This document shows positions 31,883 through 38,069 of a DNA stretch of 38,069 nt, one piece after another. Origin of the DNA: Cruorifilaria tuberocauda. Lineage: Eukaryota > Nematoda > Chromadorea > Rhabditida > Onchocercidae. The stretch lies in NCBI GenBank assembly GCA_013365365.1, contig JABVXU010000516.1:1-38069 (forward strand), read 5' to 3'. Both the position numbers and the translations under genes were made by a program. The notes beneath the pieces were generated by a model. The model did not search any database, was not told the origin of the DNA, and saw only the letters and a list, made by a program, of their open reading frames with translations. The stretch's first letter is position 1. Each line of letters opens with the position of its first letter.

Positions 31883-32510
31883 TATATAAATGATTGCAAT
31901 AGAAAAATGTAAAACTTGTAAAATGAGATAACACAAATAAGTTAATATCATACTTTGTTATATTCCTCATTGATTGAAGAAAGAGATTGAAAAAAGAAAT
32001 CAAATGACATTCGACTTTGCTTACTTAAATTTAAAATTGAAACAGACTTCTTTATCCTTCAACGAAATGAAAACAATAAAAGATATGGAAAATGATAATC
32101 TTCTTATCATTCAAATTGCTAGTGCTCAATTATGAAATTATCAATAATTAATTAATAATTAGTGTCTTTTTCTTTAATGTAAAAGTATGGACTAAAAGTT
32201 GTTACATATAAAATTTATGAGTGAAATACAGGAGTGGAGAATGTTTTAAAAATTGGCATTGAAATTTTCTCTGCTGAAAGATGGGAGAAGAAAAATAGCA
32301 GCAAAGAAATATGGGGAAAAGGAAAGAGGAGAAGAATGTTGAAGAAAAAGACAAGAAAATTTTTAGCCTTTAAAGCTTCAAAGCTAACATAACAATACGT
32401 TTAGTTAACATAACAATAACAATACGTGTTAGCTGAGATCTCGGAAACGCTAAATTGAGTGAGATTTTAAAGTTAATAAAGGTGAAAAGCTACGCCAAAT
32501 AACGTTTTGC

Positions 32511-32583
32511 TTGCATGTATTTGCGTGTGTGCATGTGCATGTGACGTGTGTGCGTACGTGTATACGCGTGTGCATATGTATAT
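32511..32583. repeat. TG/CG-rich alternating purine-pyrimidine tract
   Basis: GCGTGTGTGCATGTGCATGT followed by GACGTGTGTGCGTACGTGTA and ACGCGTGTGCATATGTAT. Nearly continuous purine-pyrimidine alternation, a sequence type prone to Z-DNA. Confidence 0.85.
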
Positions 32584-32832
32584 TTTTTACCTGGAAAAAA
32601 TATATCGTTGCGTTCATCTAAATTTCTTCTTTTTAAATAATTTTTTTTTCGAATAAAATTTGAAGTGAAATTATTTATTGCTAAAAAAAGAAACCTTTAA
32701 TTGAAAATTATCAAAAATAAGTTCTTAAATTTATTTGTTTTGCTCTTTTTATTTTGTTCATTTATTTGAGATAGAATGCTACTAATTAATAAAGATTGCA
32801 TATTTATCTTATTTTTAAATATGAGAGAGAGA

Positions 32833-32884
32833 ACGTTAAAACGTAAAATCATTGAAACGTGAAATCGTAAAATCGTGAAATGAT
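32833..32884. repeat. Short degenerate tandem repeat (ACGT(G/A)AAATC)
   Basis: Four to five copies of a 9-14 base unit resembling CGTRAAATCRT, e.g. ACGTAAAATCATTGAAACG and TGAAATCGTAAAATCGTG. No known function. Confidence 0.7.
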
Positions 32885-34456
32885 GATTAATTAATTTATA
32901 TCTCACTCTCTTCACTTATTTGATAATTTCTTTAAAACTGTAACTATTGCAAAGAATTTTTGAAAAGAAAAAAGAATGGAATGAAAGAATTGAAAATAAA
33001 TTTTGTTTTTGAAAAGATACCGTACTGTTCTGTGATACCATACACTAATTGTTTATAACATTTTTAATAAAATTGAAAGTTTTGTTTTTTGCAATGCTTA
33101 ATAATGAAAAGAATAGCTGCGAGAGAAAAAGAGAGCGTTTTCATGAAAATAAAGAAAACTTAGCTAATATCTCTGTTACGGAGAAAATTTTATCAGAAAT
33201 GTCCTTTTGATGTTGCAATTTTGCAAAATTAAAATTATGCAAGTTGTAATTTGCAAAGGTAAAAAAAATTAGACAAAAATGTTTCAATTTCTAGAAAATT
33301 TAATAGATTTAAAATTTACTGGAAAATAATCAAATTATTAATGGTACTAGGTCTAGCAATAGTTCTATGATTGTATAGCTTTTCATTAGCAATAAAATTG
33401 TAATAATTAACTGATAATCTAAATCAGTAAGAAATCTAGATAAAGCATCAGTTATCATTTATAATTTTCAAAACGATCTATGATTTTGAAAATTAATTTT
33501 CTCAAATTTATTTTCCTATTATTTTCTAAGAGGATAAAATAGATATATGATTTACAAAACAAAATCAATCTAAACAATTGGTTTTGTGAAAGAAAAAAAA
33601 GAAAGTTTGATGTTTTTATCACGGAAGCTAAATTTCACAAAGAACAACTGTCCTATAATTTTCAATTAAAAACGCATGAAAGCTAAATGAATTTTCGCAA
33701 TGAATGTTGGAAGCAAAACAAATAAACATCATCTAATTTTTCAAATCAATTGATTTTGCTATATTTTCTTTGCTTTCTTTCATTTCTCGAATAGAGCGAA
33801 GATTGCATTAACGTACTGATAATATGATAACACATTTGCAGCGCTATCATTTCAACAATGCATCTATGATAATATCAAATTGATTACTTATTAAAATTAT
33901 ACAAAACCAGTATTTTTCTCTTCTTCCCTTTTTTTTCTCAATTCATTTGCAATAATCAATTTACAGTTTACATATTTGATAATTGATGTTTTTGAATTTT
34001 TTTTTTTAATTATTTTATTTTTGTTAACTAAAATATGAAAATATCTTTGTGAAAAGATTAAACCATGCAACAATTCAACATGCATTATTACTTTTTCAAA
34101 AAAAAAAAAACTTTTTTCGTTTTCAGCAACACAAATAAAAATCAAAGTGAAGAATTTGAATTAATTAGAATAAATTTAAAAATTATTAATATCCGTTAAT
34201 TAATTGCAATGAATGATTTTTATGCTTATTCTATCAGTTCAAATGATTTTCATGATTTTTGTTTCTATCAAAAGTAGATTAAAATTTATAAAGAATATAT
34301 GATATGATATGATTTGAGAGTTCATTTATCAGTTTAATCATTCTTGCAGAACTGATAAATGAATGGATGAATTAAGGATGCAAGTGAAAATATAAGAAAA
34401 TGATAAAAAAGAAAAGAGAGGAAGAGAAAAAAGAGAGATAAAGTTACTTAGATTAG

Positions 34457-34500
34457 AATTTAATATCTGTTATAAAAACATTTATAACAGATATTAAATT
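34457..34500. repeat. 20-bp perfect palindromic hairpin
   Basis: AATTTAATATCTGTTATAAA at 34457-34476 and its exact reverse complement at 34481-34500 flank a 4-base loop AACA. It is the longest perfect inverted repeat I found in the window. No transposon gene or longer terminal repeat is visible around it. Confidence 0.95.
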
Positions 34501-35167
34501 ATATTCTTCTTCAAATTGCGTCTTCCACTGTTGAATTTTCAACATTTCCCATTAATACTTCTTCAAATTTTATCTCAAAAAAAAATGATAAGATTAAAAC
34601 AAAATTACTAAAATTGCAATAACTAAAGTTTGTGGGATAGAATTTTTAGAAAATTATCGATTTGTGATAAAAATTCTGATATTTGGTGTAAAGGTATAAA
34701 ATTGCTATCAGGAAGATCATGATAATTTTATAAAGCAAATTTTACATCTAAATAAATAATAAAGTATTTTAGAAATTTGCTTATCCCATTTCGTCATTTA
34801 TCCAATTCTAATTCATATTTGAACTCTTCTAGCTTAAATTTAATATTTATTTTAAATATTTGGAAACCTCGTAAAAATGAAACAAGTTAATTCATGTATA
34901 AATCCTTTACTTCTTTCTAAAAATAATAAGCTAAAAATAAGCTAATATTCAATGAACTGTATTACAATATACGTTTTGCAAGTAAATACATCTATTTTTA
35001 TTTTCTTACAATATAAATAAAAATACTTCCGACATATAATTATTAATAAATGCGAGGTATTGAGAAATGCGAATCTAAAGAAGATTATAAACGATGTTGA
35101 TTCTTTTCCATTTAATTATTTCCTACTTAATTTTAAAAACAATTATGAATTTTGAAAGCTTCCTCAC

Positions 35168-35247
35168 CTGTCATATTCAAACTCTCTAAACAAGCTTTGC
35201 ACTGTAGCTTTTCTGCTTGGCTTGTTAAAGAATCGTATAGCATTCAT
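35168..35247 (-). CDS. Candidate distal first coding exon
   Basis: ATG at 35247 opens 26 codons (MNAIRFFNKPSRKATVQSLF and REFEYD) plus two bases (AG), then a strong donor CAG/GTGAGG. An in-frame TGA lies 27 bases upstream of the ATG, and no acceptor precedes it, so it would be a first exon. Base composition and codon content stand out from the AT-rich surroundings. The phase-2 end fits a TTTCCATAG acceptor at 24127 inside gcy exon 1, giving an alternative N-terminus ([12 protein letters not shown]). It also fits gcy exons 3 and 7 by phase. No other downstream exon was found in the 11 kb between, though an unseen gene is possible. Confidence 0.4.
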
Positions 35248-35674
35248 TTTTAAAATAATTATTTGAATGTTTCATAATTAAACGTTAGCTAGATTGCTTC
35301 TTCTTCCCTTTCACTTAATACAAAGTTATCAGCCATAAGTAGAGAAGAGCAAATTTTTTGCTATGAATTACGCAATTTCTTAATCTCAATATTTCATTTT
35401 TACAAAAGAAATATTTTTTTACTTCACTCATTAATCAATTGATCTAATACGAAAATTAGCACTTCTAATTGAATTACATCACAATGTATCGTTTGTAAAT
35501 TACCCAATATAAGAAGTTAAGTTTAACAAATCGTGTTGACTCACACGCAAGATTATAAGTATCTGATAAATGAGTATCCTTGAAATTCAACTGCATGAAG
35601 TTTCCGATATCAGTTTATCGTGATAAAGGTTTTGCAGAGTTATGTTGAAAATTGATAACATTAAATCCATTTGA

Positions 35675-35720
35675 GATTAAGCTGAATTATTCAGAACAAA
35701 TTTGAAAGTTTATTCCATCT
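35675..35720. repeat. Dispersed 46-bp repeat, copy 1
   Basis: GATTAAGCTGAATTATTCAG followed by AACAAATTTGAAAGTTTATT. It is about 80 percent identical by eye to 36197-36243. The core GTTAAGCTGAATT also occurs near 37030. Confidence 0.75.
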
Positions 35721-36196
35721 TTGCTTTTTATTTTCCGCTAAATTTACCTTTTTCAATTACTTGTAAAATTAATTATTGACGTATAATTGCATTCATCTGT
35801 TAGGATGATGAATTCATCAAATCTCAAAAAAAATTTCACTATTTCTTAATTTTCTAAAAATTTTCATCCGTTTTTTATCTGATTTTATAAATAAATACTG
35901 ATTATCGTTAATGAAATGACTGTAAAGGTTAATTATCATTGACATGTATTCGAAGTCAATAAGTAATTCAACTTCTTTTTATCTTTTGCAACTTTTTTTT
36001 AAAAATTATTTAACTGCTTTTCTGTGAAGTATTGAGGTTTAATGCATTCGCTTTCTTGTGACAACCTTTTTGTCGTTCGATAATTCTTTAAACTTGCGAA
36101 TTATTCTTGTACGAATATGAAATATTCCATCGTCCAAAATTCTCGATATACTTCTCGTCATATGATGATTAAGCCAAATGTAACAGCAATATTTTT

Positions 36197-36243
36197 GATT
36201 AAGCTGAATAATCCGGAAGAAATTTGAAAGTTTATTTTCCTCT
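36197..36243. repeat. Dispersed 46-bp repeat, copy 2
   Basis: GATTAAGCTGAATAATCCGG followed by AAGAAATTTGAAAGTTTATT. Partner of 35675-35720, 522 bases away in direct orientation. A 73-codon - strand ORF overlaps it but shows no family features. Confidence 0.75.
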
Positions 36244-38069
36244 AAGCTTACTTTTATCAACTTTGATTCTTTTTGTCTAGTGGCGTTTTATCTCTCTCAA
36301 CAATATCTAAATATTTCTACACTAAATTCAAATCTTATACATTAGCATTTAGATTGATTAAGCTTCAAATTTGTTACAGAATTATTCCAGTTTGTTGTCG
36401 AGAGATTAAAGTTGATTTATGATACGAAAATTCATAACGATTTGAAACTATAAGAGATAGTTTTAAAGAATAACTTGAATATATGAAAAAATCATTTTCC
36501 ATTTAAATTAAATATTCAATTGTCGTTTCTATCTACTTAATTTCGATTTATCTGAAGAGATTTTACATTAATTTAAAAGTAATTGATAAGAATAAATGAT
36601 TTGATAATTTTAGTCAGCTACAGTTGATGATATTAAGACAATGCATGTTTCATACTTAATAATTTCTGCTCTAACAAAAATCTATTATTACCAGGAAGTT
36701 CATACTCATTTCTATTAATCGCTCTCATTTCAGAAGCTTCCAATTTTTTAAACGAAATAAATGATAAGAGATTTTCATGATAAGGTGATAAGAGGTGATT
36801 ATATCAGAAAACATACTTAAATGGTAGTTCAAAATTAGACTTATGGCTTCTTCATTAAGACTTTTTTCATTTGAATTTACTAAATTGTATAATAAAATTT
36901 GTATTCATTAGGAACAATTTCTCTTGTAAGAAATGAATATTAACTTCTATTTTGCAATTATTATTTTATAATTTTTTTGTGGAAATTTTATCAAACATTT
37001 CTTTTATGATTTTTAAAGTATTATTGCGAGTTAAGCTGAATTAAAATGCTGCATAAATTTCCTGAACTTATACTAAATTATTATTCCTCGGTAAAATCAT
37101 TTTTTTTAGTGTTATTGAAGACTAATTGTAGCACGAATATCTGCGATTTGGCCAAATCGAGTAAATTAATAAAATTGTTTGTGGAAATTTCCAGGATATA
37201 AAAAGTGGATTAGTATGCTTATAAGGTTAATTTAAAATTTCGAACAGAAATTATCATTCAATTCAATTGTTAATTTTTATATTAATAATTGTTAAAAATT
37301 TTCTTTACCTCCGGAAAACTGCAGTTTGCGATTTGAAAAACCCCGTAAATTCTGGAAATTTTAGGATGAGATTATTTTAGGTTCTAAAAAAATTAAAATT
37401 TAAATTTGTAGAAGAAAAATGCTTTTTTTTTATTTATATTCTTTAGAAAGATTTAAAAAAAATAAAATTTTAAATACTTGGACTTTTTAATTAATTTTTT
37501 AAATGAATAATTAAAAAATCTGCCAAGTTTTCGTGGAAAAAAAGGACATTTTTTGCAACGAATAATTTCCATTTTATTATTTTTCAATTTAAAGTTTTGA
37601 CATTTTTTTTTGCAAAATGTTATGGCTGAAAATAGCTTAAAAGAAGCTAAAATGCAAAATTCTGATTTGAAGATCTGAAATAAGTTTAGCAGTGTAACTT
37701 AGAATGAATTGAATATAACGACAAGAGATCTGCCAGTCCAATGGAACTATGAAATGAACTTAAGGGATGAATTGGATCAAAATTACTTATATTGAATTAG
37801 TTAGAGTGAATTATGATGAAGCGATAACGATAGAACGAATGAAAGGAAAATAATTCGGATGATTATAAATTACTTTTATTGATTGCACGGAAACTGACTG
37901 TGATAATTTTGAATATGCGATAAAATTTTAAATTGAGAGGAATTTGTAATTTCAACTTTTTAAAACTATTTCGATCAATGCCAATAAAAGAAAACGAATT
38001 GATAATTAGTCAATTTTTCGTATTTCCCTACTACTAATAACTAATCATAATGTTATTGCTAACAATAAT

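Larger units (their letters stand above)
24231..35167. other. Upstream region of gcy: long AT-rich stretch with microsatellites
   Basis: About 11 kb with no ORF that resembles a protein family. It contains a polypyrimidine tract (24691-24762), CA/TG arrays (25490-25676, 26202-26299), GA tracts (about 29983-30036, 31828-31882), a TA run (30638-30657), hairpins, and frequent TGATAA motifs. The largest ORF (126 codons, 27224-26844 on -) is AT-rich with no motif I know. It probably holds promoter and regulatory DNA for gcy or a long first intron. Confidence 0.6.
35248..38069. other. AT-rich distal region without a recognised gene
   Basis: About 2.8 kb at the right edge, upstream of the candidate first exon on the - strand. 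Apart from the dispersed 46-bp repeat, I see only A/T runs and short chance ORFs. Promoter elements for the candidate exon could lie here, but none is identifiable by eye. Confidence 0.5.

Noticed and set aside
34457..34500. Palindrome considered as a transposon terminal repeat or miRNA
   Set aside because: No second terminus, no target-site duplication and no transposase nearby. A 20-bp stem with a 4-base loop is too small for a typical miRNA precursor. Kept only as a structural finding.
36039..36260. 73-codon ORF on the - strand
   Set aside because: It has somewhat balanced composition but no recognised family, overlaps the dispersed repeat, and has no splice partners.

Overview
This window is nuclear DNA of a nematode. 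Four things point there: two animal-type multi-exon genes, one of them an innexin (invertebrate gap-junction family); short exons with GT/AG borders and polypyrimidine acceptors; a very AT-rich composition; and a receptor guanylate cyclase whose closest remembered relative is C. elegans GCY-28. Long AT-rich introns and abundant microsatellites would fit a clade III (filarial/spirurid) worm, but the species cannot be fixed from sequence alone. There are no bacterial genes, CRISPR arrays, rRNA genes or recognisable transposase genes.

Layout. Bases 1-241 may hold the tail of an upstream + strand gene: a short last exon, then AATAAA. At 491-3893 on the + strand I assemble a complete 10-exon innexin of 412 aa; all exon phases match. 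It converges with the large - strand gene at 24230-6291. That gene is a 23-exon receptor guanylate cyclase of 1372 aa, again with every phase matching. It carries an ANF-receptor ectodomain, one TM helix, an unusually long juxtamembrane region, a kinase-homology pseudokinase domain, a dimerisation coiled coil and a cyclase domain with the expected catalytic residues. Intron 1 is 5.9 kb. Upstream of the gene lies about 13.8 kb of AT-rich sequence with microsatellites, hairpins and no convincing gene. The exception is one well-formed candidate first exon at 35168-35247, which is phase-compatible with a cryptic acceptor inside gcy exon 1.

Points of interest. (1) The cyclase juxtamembrane region is about 180 residues longer than in mammalian natriuretic-peptide receptors and is built from small phase-0 exons (45, 51, 36, 129, 225 and 72 nt, plus a possible extra 45-nt exon), an arrangement suited to cassette splicing. 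(2) Decayed copies of exon edges sit inside introns of both genes: innexin exon 8 with its intron, and gcy exon 4 with its acceptor. (3) The gcy gene may have a distal alternative N-terminus. The innexin would form intercellular channels or hemichannels. The cyclase would make cGMP at the membrane, in C. elegans a neuronal signalling role. Their convergent arrangement does not imply a shared pathway.
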